NCBI RefSeq assembly: GCF_004801285.1
Contig: NZ_SSNY01000016.1
Span: 18,841-82,840 of the forward strand
DNA length: 64,000 bases
Direction: 5' to 3'
Origin: Ollibium composti
Lineage (GTDB): Bacteria > Pseudomonadota > Alphaproteobacteria > Rhizobiales > Rhizobiaceae
Within the stretch, counting starts at the first letter, position 1, and each line of letters begins with the position of its first letter. This document shows, in pieces, positions 27,069 to 39,265 of the stretch. The position numbers and the translations under genes were made by a program. Below the pieces are notes generated by a model. That model saw only the letters and a program-made list of their open reading frames with translations. It searched no databases and was not told the DNA's origin.

Positions 27069-27608
27069 ATGATCGATCACAGCGGCGAAATCCTCATCCT
27101 GACCGGGCCGCCCGGCTCCGGCAAGACCACCACGGCCCGCGCCCTTTCAGCGGAGCCCGGCGCACCGAAGGTGCATCTCCATACGGACGACTTCTGGCAT
27201 TTCATCAAGAACGGCGCGATCGCACCCTACCTGCCCGAAGCCGACAGGCAGAACGGCGTGGTGATCGACGTGCTGACCAAGGCGGCGCAAGCCTATGCCG
27301 AGGGCGGCTATTTCGTCGTCCTCGACGGCATCGTCGGCCCATGGTTCCTGCCGCCGTTCAAGGCGCTGGCCGTACCGCTTCACTACGTCGTGCTTCGGCC
27401 GCCGCTCGAGGTGGCGATCGAACGCTGCCGGCAGCGCGGCGGCGACACGCTGAGCGATCCGGGACCGATCGGCGACCTGCACCGGCAATTCTCCGATCTC
27501 GGAGAGTTGGAGCCGCATGTGCTGCGAACGGACGGACAAAGCCGCGGCGACACGCTGGCCGCCGTTATAGCAGCCTTGGACAGCGACCGGTTCCGCCTGC
27601 CTTCCTAG
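27069..27608 (+). CDS. P-loop kinase-like ATPase
   Basis: A 179-residue P-loop protein. Walker A GPPGSGKTTTAR is at about 13-24, then HLHTDDFWHFIKNG and FVVLDGIVG. It resembles small-molecule kinases such as the shikimate/gluconate kinase group and the AAA_33 family; the substrate is unknown. An alternative GTG start lies five codons upstream, but the ATG at 27069 follows GGAAAAG. It diverges from the TrmJ-like gene. Confidence 0.8.
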   Translation: MIDHSGEILILTGPPGSGKTTTARALSAEPGAPKVHLHTDDFWHFIKNGAIAPYLPEADRQNGVVIDVLTKAAQAYAEGGYFVVLDGIVGPWFLPPFKALAVPLHYVVLRPPLEVAIERCRQRGGDTLSDPGPIGDLHRQFSDLGELEPHVLRTDGQSRGDTLAAVIAALDSDRFRLPS

Positions 27609-27739
27609 CCGCCGGAGCTCGCGGCGGCGTTCGCACTTCGTCGCGTTTGCGCACGTCACATCGCTTTGATATAGGGGCCGCATCCTTTCAAGGCCGTGCC
27701 CGCGCGCGGCCCTATCCCCAGCAGCGAGGCATATTTTCC

Positions 27740-28951
27740 ATGGCGAAGATCAAGGTGGCGAACCCGGTCGTCGAACTCGACGGCGACGAGATGACCCGCA
27801 TCATCTGGCAGCTCATCAAGGACAAGCTGATCCACCCCTATCTCGACCTCAAGCTGGACTATTACGACCTCGGCATCGAGCACCGCGACGCCACCGGCGA
27901 CCAGGTGACGATCGACGCCGCGCACGCCATTCAGAAGCACGGCGTCGGCGTCAAATGCGCCACCATCACGCCGGACGAGGCGCGCGTCGAGGAATTCAAG
28001 CTCAAGAAGATGTGGAAGAGCCCCAACGGCACGATCCGCAACATCCTCGGCGGCACCATCTTCCGCGAGCCGATCATCATGAAGAACGTGCCGCGCCTGG
28101 TGCCGGGCTGGACCAAGCCGATCATCGTCGGCCGCCATGCCTTCGGCGACCAGTACAAGGCGACCGACTTCCGCTTCCCCGGCAAGGGCAAGCTGACCAT
28201 CAAGTTCGTCGGCGAGGACGGCAAGGTGATCGAGCACGACGTGTTCGACGCGCCCGGCGCCGGCGTGGCCATTGCCATGTACAACCTCGACGAATCGATC
28301 CGCGAATTCGCCCGCGCCTCGCTGAACTACGGCCTCTTGCGCAACTATCCGGTCTATCTCTCGACCAAGAACACCATCCTGAAAGCCTATGACGGCCGCT
28401 TCAAGGACATCTTCCAGGAGGTCTACGAGAAGGAATTCGAGGCCGAATTCAAGGAGCGCAAGCTCTGGTACGAACACCGGCTGATCGACGACATGGTGGC
28501 CTCCTCGCTAAAATGGTCGGGCGGCTATGTCTGGGCCTGCAAGAACTACGACGGCGACGTGCAGTCCGATACGGTGGCTCAGGGCTTCGGCTCGCTCGGC
28601 CTGATGACCTCGGTGCTGATGACGCCGGACGGCAAGACCGTCGAGGCGGAGGCCGCGCACGGCACCGTTACCCGCCACTACCGCCAGCACCAGAAGGGCG
28701 AGGAGACCTCGACCAACTCCATCGCCTCGATCTTCGCCTGGACGCGCGGCCTGGCGCACCGTGGCAAGCTGGACGACAACGCCGAACTGAAGAAATTCGC
28801 CGAGACGCTGGAGAAGGTCTGCATCCAGACCGTCGAGTCCGGCTTCATGACCAAGGACCTGTCGCTGCTGATCGGCCCCGACCAGCCGTGGCTCTCCACC
28901 ACGGGCTTCCTCGACAAGGTAGACGAGAACCTGCAGAAGGCGATGGCCTAA
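27740..28951 (+). CDS. icd: Isocitrate dehydrogenase (NADP+)
   Basis: A 403-residue enzyme of the dimeric, eukaryote-like IDH type found in alphaproteobacteria. It converts isocitrate to 2-oxoglutarate in the TCA cycle. Seen are MAKIKVANPVVELDGDEMTR at the start, SPNGTIRNILGGTIFREPI near 94-112, and EAAHGTVTRHYR near 304-315, which binds NADP. GST begins six bases after the stop. The long open frame upstream in the same phase belongs to no gene. Confidence 0.97.
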   Translation: MAKIKVANPVVELDGDEMTRIIWQLIKDKLIHPYLDLKLDYYDLGIEHRDATGDQVTIDAAHAIQKHGVGVKCATITPDEARVEEFKLKKMWKSPNGTIRNILGGTIFREPIIMKNVPRLVPGWTKPIIVGRHAFGDQYKATDFRFPGKGKLTIKFVGEDGKVIEHDVFDAPGAGVAIAMYNLDESIREFARASLNYGLLRNYPVYLSTKNTILKAYDGRFKDIFQEVYEKEFEAEFKERKLWYEHRLIDDMVASSLKWSGGYVWACKNYDGDVQSDTVAQGFGSLGLMTSVLMTPDGKTVEAEAAHGTVTRHYRQHQKGEETSTNSIASIFAWTRGLAHRGKLDDNAELKKFAETLEKVCIQTVESGFMTKDLSLLIGPDQPWLSTTGFLDKVDENLQKAMA

Positions 28952-28957
28952 GGCCTG

Positions 28958-29584
28958 ATGAGCCGCCCCACCCTCTATGGTGCGGACTACAGCGTCTATG
29001 TGCGCATCGCGCGCATGGCGCTGGAGGAGAAGGGGATCGGCTATGACCTCGTGCCGGTGGACATCTTTGCCGAAGGCGGTCCGCCGGCATGGTATCTGGA
29101 GCGCCACCCGTTCGGGCGCATCCCGGCCTTCGAGCATGACGGGTTCCGACTGTTCGAGACGGGCGCCATCACCCGCTATGTCGACGAGGCGTTCGACGGC
29201 CCGCCCCTCCAGCCCGCCGATGCGCGCGGGCGCGCGGTGATGCACCAGATCGTCGGCCTGATCGATTCCTACGCCTATCGCGCTATGGTTTGGAACGTAG
29301 CGGTCGAGCGGCTGGAAGGCAATCCGCCGGACGAGGCACGCATCGCTGGCGGCCTGCGCATCGCCGAAACCGCCTTGAAGGCGCTGGCGACGTTGAAGAG
29401 ACCCGGAGACTGGCTGCTCGGTAGCCAATTGACGCTGGCGGACCTGCACGTCGCGCCGGTGATCGGCTATTTCCTCAGGACGGAAGAAGGCCGCAGCTTG
29501 CTCAAGGCTTTTCCGTCCATCGAAGACTGGTGGAAGAAAATCAGCGCGCGGCCGAGCTTTGCCGCCACCGAAAAGGCCGACTGA
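28958..29584 (+). CDS. Glutathione S-transferase family protein
   Basis: A 208-residue GST. Residues about 1-80 form the thioredoxin-like part (LYGADYSVYVRIARMALEEKG, HPFGRIPAFEHDGFRLFETGAI, with the cis-Pro and the Glu-Thr pair that hold glutathione). The rest is the helical domain, with LADLHVAPVIGYF. The class cannot be assigned firmly; Tyr or Ser near residue 11-13 may be catalytic. It follows icd at six bases and may be cotranscribed. Confidence 0.9.
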   Translation: MSRPTLYGADYSVYVRIARMALEEKGIGYDLVPVDIFAEGGPPAWYLERHPFGRIPAFEHDGFRLFETGAITRYVDEAFDGPPLQPADARGRAVMHQIVGLIDSYAYRAMVWNVAVERLEGNPPDEARIAGGLRIAETALKALATLKRPGDWLLGSQLTLADLHVAPVIGYFLRTEEGRSLLKAFPSIEDWWKKISARPSFAATEKAD

Positions 29585-29667
29585 CGACAGCCGCAGGGCA
29601 CGTCATGTTTTCGCCGCGCGGAGGCGGAACAAACGAATCCCCTCGCAGCTTCGATTCGGGATCGTCC

Positions 29668-30636
29668 ATGCGCAAACGAATGAAAGTGCTGCTGGCGCTT
29701 GGTCTCGCGGCGGCCGCATTGTGGGCCGGCAACACCTCGCTGTTCTCGCATTCCGACGCCAGACCGCAGCTGATCGCGCATCGCGGCCTCGGCCAGACCT
29801 TTCATCGGGAAGGCCTGACCGGCGAGACCTGCACGGCGACACGCATCTTCGCCCCGGAGCATTCCTATCTCGAGAACACCATCGCGGGTTTCCGTGCCGC
29901 CTTCGATGCCGGCGCCGATGTCGTGGAGTTCGACATCCACCCCACGACGGACGGCCATTTCGTCGTTTTCCATGACTGGACGCTGGACTGCCGGACCGAC
30001 GGCCACGGTGTCACGCGCGAGCACGACCTAGCGGCGCTCAAGGCGCTGGACATAGGCTACGGCTACACCGCCGACGGCGGCAAAACCTTCCCGTTCCGCG
30101 GCAAGGGCGTGGGATTGATGCCCTCGCTCGACGAGGTTTCGGCCACTTTTCCGGATCGACAGTTTCTCATCAACATCAAGAGCAACGACGACGAGGAAGG
30201 CAAACGGCTGGCCGAGGCGATCGGTGCGCTGCCGGCGGCGCAGCGAAAGCTGATAACCGTCTATGGCGGCGGCGGCGCGATGGCCGCCTATGCCGCGGCG
30301 CTGCCGGACGCGCCGGTGCTGGACACCGACGGCGTGAAGCGCTGCCTGCTGCGCTATTGGGTGCTGGGCTGGAGCGGGTATGTGCCGCAGAACTGCCGCG
30401 ACACGCTGTTCATGCTGCCCGCCAACATCGCGCCGTTCGTCTGGGGTTATCCTGACAGGCTGGCGGCGCGGCTCAAGGCTGCAAACAGCACGCTGGTGCT
30501 GCTCGGCGCCTATGATGGCAGCGGCTTTTCATCCGGCGTCGACGATATCGAGGCCCTGGCCGATCTGCCTGCCCGGTTCGACGGCGCGATCTGGACGAAC
30601 CGCATCGACAGGATCGGCCCGAAGGTCAAGCAATAG
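29668..30636 (+). CDS. Glycerophosphodiester phosphodiesterase family protein, exported
   Basis: A 322-residue GDPD-type TIM barrel with an N-terminal anchor or signal (MRKRMKVLLALGLAAAALWAG). LIAHRGLGQ contains the catalytic His-Arg, ENTIAGFRAAFDAGADVVEFDIHPTTDG (shown split in the protein at about 72-100) the metal-binding Glu and Asp, and VFHDW the second His. The mid-part CLLRYWVLGWSGYVPQNC and the C-terminal DDIEALADLP are unlike classic GlpQ. It likely works in the periplasm. Start chosen at the Met before the signal. Confidence 0.87.
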   Translation: MRKRMKVLLALGLAAAALWAGNTSLFSHSDARPQLIAHRGLGQTFHREGLTGETCTATRIFAPEHSYLENTIAGFRAAFDAGADVVEFDIHPTTDGHFVVFHDWTLDCRTDGHGVTREHDLAALKALDIGYGYTADGGKTFPFRGKGVGLMPSLDEVSATFPDRQFLINIKSNDDEEGKRLAEAIGALPAAQRKLITVYGGGGAMAAYAAALPDAPVLDTDGVKRCLLRYWVLGWSGYVPQNCRDTLFMLPANIAPFVWGYPDRLAARLKAANSTLVLLGAYDGSGFSSGVDDIEALADLPARFDGAIWTNRIDRIGPKVKQ

Positions 30637-30723
30637 GCCGGCGACCCGGGGCCCGGCGCGATCTTTCAGGACGACCGGATTCCTGAGCCAAATCTGAACC
30701 GGTCACGCTTCGAACGACTCGCC

Positions 30724-33390
<2,667 letters not shown>

Positions 33391-33489
33391 TCGTCTGTCC
33401 TTGCAGGAAATGCCGGCCGGCCCGGCGAAACGCCCTCTCTTAACGGCGGCTCATGGCGCTGTCCAGAAAAGGCGGAGCCGGAAAACGGC

Positions 33490-33514
33490 AAAACCGCCGG
33501 CCCATGGCCGGCGG
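33490..33514 (-). terminator. Rho-independent terminator between recA and alaS
   Basis: The stem CCGCCGGCC / GGCCGGCGG (with a CATG centre) is followed on the minus strand by TTTT. It would end recA transcripts about 100 bases past the stop. Confidence 0.75.
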
Positions 33515-33540
33515 TCCAAGTTATCTTTAAATGGCAGCAG

Positions 33541-33602
33541 CCTCCTCTCCGTCTCGGGCTTCGCCCGAGCCACCTCTCCCCCACTTCGTGGGGGCGAGGA
33601 AA
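33541..33602. repeat. Intergenic palindromic repeat (CTCTCCGTC family)
   Basis: The stems CTCGGGCTTCGCCCGAG and CTCCCCCACTTCGTGGGGGCGAG lie next to each other. The same modules occur at 47931-48066. It is inside the recA-alaS gap. Confidence 0.8.
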
Positions 33603-33612
33603 GGAGCCAAGC

Positions 33613-34698
<1,086 letters not shown>

Positions 34699-34754
34699 GA
34701 TACATCACCCCTTGGTCGTCAATGAAGGCCGGAGAGCCCGGTGGACCCTGCGAA

Positions 34755-34783
34755 TATGTACCTCTTTTGTTCCGTTTTGGCAA
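34755..34783 (-). promoter_or_regulatory. recA promoter with SOS (LexA) box
   Basis: On the minus strand TTGCCA (34778-34783) and TACATA (34755-34760) are spaced 17 bases apart, a good sigma-70 promoter. The sequence GTAC-N7-GTTC (34758-34772, plus strand) overlaps the spacer and -10 and differs by one base from the alphaproteobacterial LexA box GTTC-N7-GTTC. A second near-match, GTTC-N7-GTTT, is at 34823-34837. Confidence 0.72.
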
Positions 34784-34951
34784 GGGTCGTATATATTTGA
34801 TAAAAAAGGATGATTCTATTTTGTTCTTTTTTTGTTTTACCTATTCTGCTTCGAATGTATCCATATGCCGCGCAGGGGGCGACGGCCGTTCCGGCCAGGG
34901 GCGATTCGGCTTTGGCGCCATGATCGCCGCTGGGCGGGACCGGTGCCCGGC

Positions 34952-35896
34952 ATGACGCGCGCGCCGCATATCCTCGCCGTCGGCGGCGCGCATATCGACC
35001 GGCGCGGCCAGGTGAGCGGCGCCTATATAGCCGCCGCCTCCAACCCCGGCACGATGCGCGAGGATGTCGGCGGCGGCGTCTTCAACGCGCTGCGCACGGC
35101 GGTGCGGCGCGGCGCGTCCGCCTCGCTGGCGTCGCTGCGCGGCGGCGATGCGGCGGCCGAGACCGTGGCGCGCGCCATCGCGGCGGCCGGCATCGAGGAC
35201 CTGTCGGCCGTCTTCCTCGACCGCACGACGCCGAGCTATACCGCCATCCTCGACGCCGAGGGCGAACTGGTCGTCGGCTTTGCCGACATGGGACTCTACG
35301 ACCTCGCTTTCCCCAAGCAAGTGCGGCGCGCCAAGCTGCGCGAGGCGGCGACGACGGCGGACGCGCTGTTCCTCGACGCCAACCTGCCGGAGGCGGCGCT
35401 GCAGCGGCTGGTGCCGCCGGCCGGCGGCAAGCCGGTCTTCGCCATCGCCATCTCGCCGGCCAAGGCGGTGCGGCTGAAGCCGGTACTCGACAGGCTGGCG
35501 CTGCTGTTCATGAACCGCCGCGAGGCAGCAGCCCTGACCGGGTTGGAAAAGAACGCCCTGGCGGCGGACCTCGTAGCCGGATTGCACGCCGTCGGCCTGA
35601 AGGGCGGCGTCGTCAGCGCCGGCGACGGGCCGCTGATCGGCTTCGACGCGAAAGGCGCCTTCACCATTGTGCCGCCCGCCCCGCGCCATGTCGCCGACGT
35701 TACCGGCGCGGGCGATGCGCTGGCCGGCGCCACGGTCGCGGCCGTGCTACGTGGAGAGGCATTGCGGCAGGCGCTGTGCGAGGGCGCCGCAGCGGCGCTT
35801 CTGGCCATCGAAAGCCCGCATGCGGTGCCGGATTTCACGGCGGCGGACTTTGCCGCAGCGCTGGCCCTTGTGCCCGAACCGCAGGAAATGGCATGA
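34952..35896 (+). CDS. psuK: PfkB-family sugar kinase, probable pseudouridine kinase
   Basis: A 314-residue ribokinase-like protein. It opens HILAVGGAHIDRRGQVSG, then SNPGTMREDVGGGVFN, and ends with the catalytic DVTGAGDALAGA near 249-260. The pseudouridine kinase role rests mainly on the next gene, psuG, 42 bases on: PsuK makes pseudouridine 5'-phosphate and PsuG breaks it to uracil and ribose 5-phosphate. The start at 34952 is chosen because the upstream frame runs into the recA promoter region. Confidence 0.87.
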   Translation: MTRAPHILAVGGAHIDRRGQVSGAYIAAASNPGTMREDVGGGVFNALRTAVRRGASASLASLRGGDAAAETVARAIAAAGIEDLSAVFLDRTTPSYTAILDAEGELVVGFADMGLYDLAFPKQVRRAKLREAATTADALFLDANLPEAALQRLVPPAGGKPVFAIAISPAKAVRLKPVLDRLALLFMNRREAAALTGLEKNALAADLVAGLHAVGLKGGVVSAGDGPLIGFDAKGAFTIVPPAPRHVADVTGAGDALAGATVAAVLRGEALRQALCEGAAAALLAIESPHAVPDFTAADFAAALALVPEPQEMA

Positions 35897-35938
35897 GCCA
35901 TGAAAGCCGGCGCGCCACGCCGGCGCCCGGAGATGACC

Positions 35939-36856
35939 ATGATGCTTGAAAGCGCCCGCCCCTTCGTCGACATCCACCCGCCGGTGGCCGAGGCCCTTGC
36001 CGCCAAGCGTCCGGTGGTGGCGCTGGAATCGACCATCATCACCCATGGCATGCCCTACCCCGACAACGGCGCGATGGCGGCGGACGTGGAAAAGATAATC
36101 ACCGAAGAGGGTGCCGTGCCGGCCACCATCGCCGTCGTCAACGGCCGCATCAAGATCGGCTTGTCGGACGGCGAGCGCGAATCGCTGGCCATGACGGTCG
36201 ACGCCATGAAACTGTCGCGCGCCGACCTCGCCTTCGCGGTGGCCGAAGGGCGTACCGGCGGTACCACGGTCGCGGCCACCATGATTTGCGCCGCTCTTGC
36301 CGGCATCAAGGTGTTCGCCACCGGCGGCATCGGCGGCGTCCACAAGGGGGCGGAAAAGAGCTTCGACATCTCGGCCGATCTCGACGAACTGGCGCGCACG
36401 CCCGTCATCGTCGTCTCTGCCGGCGCCAAGGCGATCCTCGACATCGAAAAGACGCTGGAGGTGCTGGAGACGCGCGGCGTGCCGGTGATCGGCAACGGTT
36501 GCGAGGTGATGCCGGCCTTCTGGTCCCGGCAGTCGCCGTTCCGCGCGCCGCTGATGCTCGATTCGCCCGAAAAGATCGCCGAGTTATTCAATGTCCGCCG
36601 GGCGCTCGGGCTGGAAGGCGGCATGCTGGTCGCCAACCCGGTGCCGGAAGACCACGAAATCCCGGCCGCCGAAATGGCCGGCTATATCGAAGCGGCGCAG
36701 AAAGCGGCCGAGGCGCAGAAGATCGTCGGCAAGGCGGTGACGCCGTTCTTGCTGGGGAAAATCCTTGAGCTCACCGGCGGCCGCAGCCTGAAGACCAACA
36801 TCGCGCTGGTGGAAAACAACGCGCGGGTCGCGGCACGGGTGGCGAAGGCGCTGTAA
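35939..36856 (+). CDS. psuG: Pseudouridine-5'-phosphate glycosidase
   Basis: A 305-residue enzyme that splits the C-C glycosidic bond of pseudouridine 5'-phosphate. ALESTIITHGMPYPDN near 31-46, the catalytic Lys in VHKGAEKSFDISADL and the RTGGTTVAATM segment are diagnostic. Three in-frame ATGs (35933, 35939, 35942) compete; 35939 has the best distance to GGAG. It works with PsuK in recycling of RNA-derived pseudouridine. Confidence 0.95.
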   Translation: MMLESARPFVDIHPPVAEALAAKRPVVALESTIITHGMPYPDNGAMAADVEKIITEEGAVPATIAVVNGRIKIGLSDGERESLAMTVDAMKLSRADLAFAVAEGRTGGTTVAATMICAALAGIKVFATGGIGGVHKGAEKSFDISADLDELARTPVIVVSAGAKAILDIEKTLEVLETRGVPVIGNGCEVMPAFWSRQSPFRAPLMLDSPEKIAELFNVRRALGLEGGMLVANPVPEDHEIPAAEMAGYIEAAQKAAEAQKIVGKAVTPFLLGKILELTGGRSLKTNIALVENNARVAARVAKAL

Positions 36857-36862
36857 AGTTTG

Positions 36863-37045
36863 CCGTACGTCCTTCGAGGCTCGCTCCGCTCGCACCTCAG
36901 GATGAGGACCGTTTTGGCCCCACACTGGAGAACCGTCTCAGGCGAAACTCAGCGGCAGGGCCATACACCAACCTTTGCATGACGGCCATCGGACCACTTC
37001 CCTCATCCTGAGGTGTGAGCGGAGCGAGCCTCGAAGGACGTACGG
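36863..37045. repeat. Long intergenic palindromic repeat, uninterrupted copy
   Basis: Arms of about 42 bases (CGTACGTCCTTCGAGGCTCG... / ...CGAGCCTCGAAGGACGTACG) enclose a centre of about 95 bases. A second copy, in opposite orientation, is at 37997-38322 and carries an extra insertion. The gap between psuG and the TfoX gene holds nothing else. Confidence 0.88.
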
Positions 37046-37055
37046 CGGACCGGCC

Positions 37056-37379
37056 CTACTTCTCGCTCCGCAGTCCCGCCTGGTAGGCCCTGCGTGCCCA
37101 TAGCGCCATCTCGTCGGGATCGTCCAACGCGCTTTCGGGCGCTGTCCAGTAGGGCATGGCGACCTCGCGGCCGTGGCGCTTGTTGAGGTAGGTCCAGTGC
37201 CGGCCGCCGGCCGCCTCGTATTCGGCGGCGATCTCGTCGTCGCCCTTCAGCATCAGCTCGCCGCGCAGGATCAGAGCGAAGATGACGCCGTTGTGGTAGA
37301 TGCCCTTGCCGCTGAACATACGGCGGATGGTGACAGGCCCCAAGCCGTCGAAGAGTTCGCGGATGCGTTCGTCGTCCAT
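37056..37379 (-). CDS. TfoX/Sxy N-terminal domain protein
   Basis: A 107-residue protein consisting only of the TfoX N-terminal domain: IRELFDGLGPVTIRRMFSGKGIYHNG is the signature, and ALWARRAYQAGL follows near the end. In gamma-proteobacteria full-length Sxy/TfoX controls competence; stand-alone N-terminal domains in rhizobia have no known role. The stop lies right next to the palindromic repeat. Confidence 0.87.
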   Translation of the reverse strand: MDDERIRELFDGLGPVTIRRMFSGKGIYHNGVIFALILRGELMLKGDDEIAAEYEAAGGRHWTYLNKRHGREVAMPYWTAPESALDDPDEMALWARRAYQAGLRSEK

Positions 37380-37492
37380 GGGGCGATCATCTCACGCGGC
37401 TTGGCTGCTGTCATGCCGGCAACCGAAACGCTGCTGACAAGTTGAGAACGCACCGGTGCTATCGTGCGCCCGTCAATCGAGGAGAACCGCCC

Positions 37493-37990
37493 ATGCCCAT
37501 GCTGCTCAAAGGCTCCTGCCGCTGCGGCGCCGTGCGCTTTCAGGTCGAGAGCCACACGCCCGCGCCCTACCAGCTCTGCTATTGCTCGATCTGCCGCAAG
37601 CAGCAGGGCGGCGGCGGATACGCCATCAACCTCGGCGCCATCAACGACACGCTGGCGATCGAAGGCAGGGAAAATCTCGGCGTCTATCGTGCGGAAATCG
37701 AGGACGAGGAACATCCGGTCTGCGAAACCTCGACCGGCGAGCGCAATTTCTGCACCCGCTGCGGCACCGCGCTCTGGCTCTACGATCCGACATGGCCCGA
37801 GCTGGTGCATCCCTTCGCCTCGGCGGTCGATACCGACTTGCCGATACCGAAGGAGCGCACGCACCTGATGCTGAAATACAAGGCGAACTGGGTGGAGCCG
37901 GCTATCGCCGACGGCGACAAGGCGTTCGACGTCTATCCGCAGGAGTCGATCGCGGATTGGCACAAACGGACGGGCATGTGGATTGAATGA
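37493..37990 (+). CDS. GFA/CENP-V family zinc protein
   Basis: A 165-residue GFA protein, longer than the one at 22319. Zinc ligands are in SCRCGAVRF near 8-16, CYCSICRKQQGGGG near 29-42 and FCTRCGTALW near 84-93. The substrate is unknown. GGAG lies eight bases before the start. It is flanked by the two copies of the long palindromic repeat. Confidence 0.9.
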   Translation: MPMLLKGSCRCGAVRFQVESHTPAPYQLCYCSICRKQQGGGGYAINLGAINDTLAIEGRENLGVYRAEIEDEEHPVCETSTGERNFCTRCGTALWLYDPTWPELVHPFASAVDTDLPIPKERTHLMLKYKANWVEPAIADGDKAFDVYPQESIADWHKRTGMWIE

Positions 37991-37996
37991 GTTTCG

Positions 37997-38322
37997 GTGC
38001 GTCCTTCGAGGCTCGCTGCGCTCGCACCTCAGGATGAGGGAAGTGGTGCGATGGCCGTCAGACAAGGGTTGGTGTACGGCCTTGCCGCTGAGTTTCGCCT
38101 GAGAGCCTTTTTGAAAAACAGTCAGGCCGTGGCGAAAACGGCGGCTGGCGAGCACCGGAGCGGAGCGTACATCAAGTACGTGAGCACCGGAGCACAGCCG
38201 GACGCTGTTTGCAGCCCGGCCTCACGGAATTTTCAAAAGGGCTCTAAGACGGTTCTCCAGTGAGAATTGGCTGAAACGCTCCTCATCCTGAGGTGCGAGC
38301 GCAGCGAGCCTCGAAGGACGCA
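37997..38322. repeat. Long intergenic palindromic repeat, copy interrupted by a small element
   Basis: This matches the reverse complement of 36863-37045 from end to end, but the match is broken at the segment GTTTCGCCTGAG|ACGG by a 144-base insertion at 38102-38245. It fills the 330-base gap between the GFA gene and sufA; no gene is seen in it. Confidence 0.88.
38102..38245. mobile_element. MITE-like 144-bp element with 16-bp terminal inverted repeats
   Basis: The ends AGAGCCTTTTTGAAAA (38102-38117) and the complement of AGAGCCCTTTTGAAAA (38230-38245) match at 15 of 16 positions. Inside is a duplicated GAGCACCGGAGC around GTACATCAAGTAC. The empty site is visible in the other repeat copy, so the insertion is direct. 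No coding capacity. The target duplication is not clean: TGAGA on the left, TAAGA on the right. Confidence 0.75.
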
Positions 38323-38721
38323 CTACGCGGCGCTGGCCCGCGCTTCGGCGAGCGCCTTGAGGTCGGCCGGCTTCAGTTCCACCGATTCGCCGCAGCCGCA
38401 GGCGGAAGACTGGTTCGGGTTGCGGAAGGTGAAGCCGGTGCGCAGCGTCGTCACCTCGAAATCCATCTCGGTGCCGAGCAGGAACAGGGCCGCTTCCGGC
38501 GCGACATAGACATGCGCGCCGTCGCGTTCGATGTGGTCGTCCTTGAGACTGGGCTCGGTCACCAAATCGACCGTGTATTCCATGCCGGCGCAGCCGCCCT
38601 TCTTGATGCCAAGGCGGATGCCGTGAGCCCGGACACCATTCACATCGTCGCGGCTGGCGACGATTTCGCGCACGCGATCCGCGGCCTTCTCGGTCATGCT
38701 GATGACGGCGAAGCGTCCCAT
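38323..38721 (-). CDS. sufA: A-type iron-sulfur carrier (SufA/HesB family)
   Basis: A 132-residue A-type carrier with all three cluster cysteines: Cys44 in KKGGCAGMEY and Cys108/Cys110 in SACGCGESV. It carries Fe-S clusters from the SUF scaffold to apo-proteins. It is in the same direction as the suf operon but cut off from sufT by a plus-strand secreted-protein gene, so it probably has its own promoter. Start at 38721 with GGAG upstream; a TTG two codons earlier is also open. Confidence 0.93.
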   Translation of the reverse strand: MGRFAVISMTEKAADRVREIVASRDDVNGVRAHGIRLGIKKGGCAGMEYTVDLVTEPSLKDDHIERDGAHVYVAPEAALFLLGTEMDFEVTTLRTGFTFRNPNQSSACGCGESVELKPADLKALAEARASAA

Positions 38722-38902
38722 GCTCAATTCTCCATCCTGTGCAGGTTCAAGGCCTGCCGGACCAATCCTTGCCTAAAATGGTGAAGTTTGTGCCACGTCG
38801 CAAGGGCTATTCCTTTTGGTGATCGTCCGTAACACTTTTCACTTTTGCGGAACCGCCTCCCTTCCCCGGCATTGGGTTCGGGTCATATCAATGGAGGCTA
38901 AA

Positions 38903-39214
38903 ATGCTGATCCGGAATTTTCTTATCGCGGGTGCCCTGCTCGCCACCACCGCTTCGGCCGCCTTTGCCCAAACGGTCGTCCTTCAGCCGGAAGAAAGAAC
39001 CGTCGTGCGCGAATACATCATCAAGCAACCGCCCGCTCCGGTCGTGCTGCCGGACGACTTCAACCTCGCCGTCGGCACCGTCGTCCCCGACAGCGTGATG
39101 GTCAGCCCGCTTGACGCGCCGGGCCTTGAAAAACGCTACGACTACATGGTCGTCGACGGCCATGACGTGCTCGTCGACCCTGAAACGCGCGAGATCGTCG
39201 AGATTCTCAACTGA
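38903..39214 (+). CDS. DUF1236-type small secreted protein
   Basis: A 103-residue protein with a signal peptide (MLIRNFLIAGALLATTASAAFA). The mature part has EERTVVREYIIKQPPAPVVLPDDF and ends DPETREIVEIL, the DUF1236 style common in rhizobia. Function unknown; periplasmic. GGAGG six bases before the ATG at 38903 sets the start. It is wedged between sufT and sufA on the opposite strand. Confidence 0.8.
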   Translation: MLIRNFLIAGALLATTASAAFAQTVVLQPEERTVVREYIIKQPPAPVVLPDDFNLAVGTVVPDSVMVSPLDAPGLEKRYDYMVVDGHDVLVDPETREIVEILN

Positions 39215-39265
39215 CGGCAGACACAGAGCAGCGCCGGCAGCGATGTCGGCGCTGTTTGCCTGTCC

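Noticed and set aside
27609..27631. Terminator after the P-loop kinase gene
   Set aside because: The GCCGCC/GGCGGC hairpin is real but has no T-run on either strand.
26510..27739. Upstream extension of the icd frame to 813 codons
   Set aside because: The first 410 codons are antisense to the TrmJ-like gene and out of frame with the P-loop kinase; IDH starts clearly at 27740.
34823..34837. Main SOS box of recA
   Set aside because: GTTC-N7-GTTT is near consensus but 125 bases or more from the start and in a T-rich run; the box at 34758-34772 overlaps a good promoter and is preferred.
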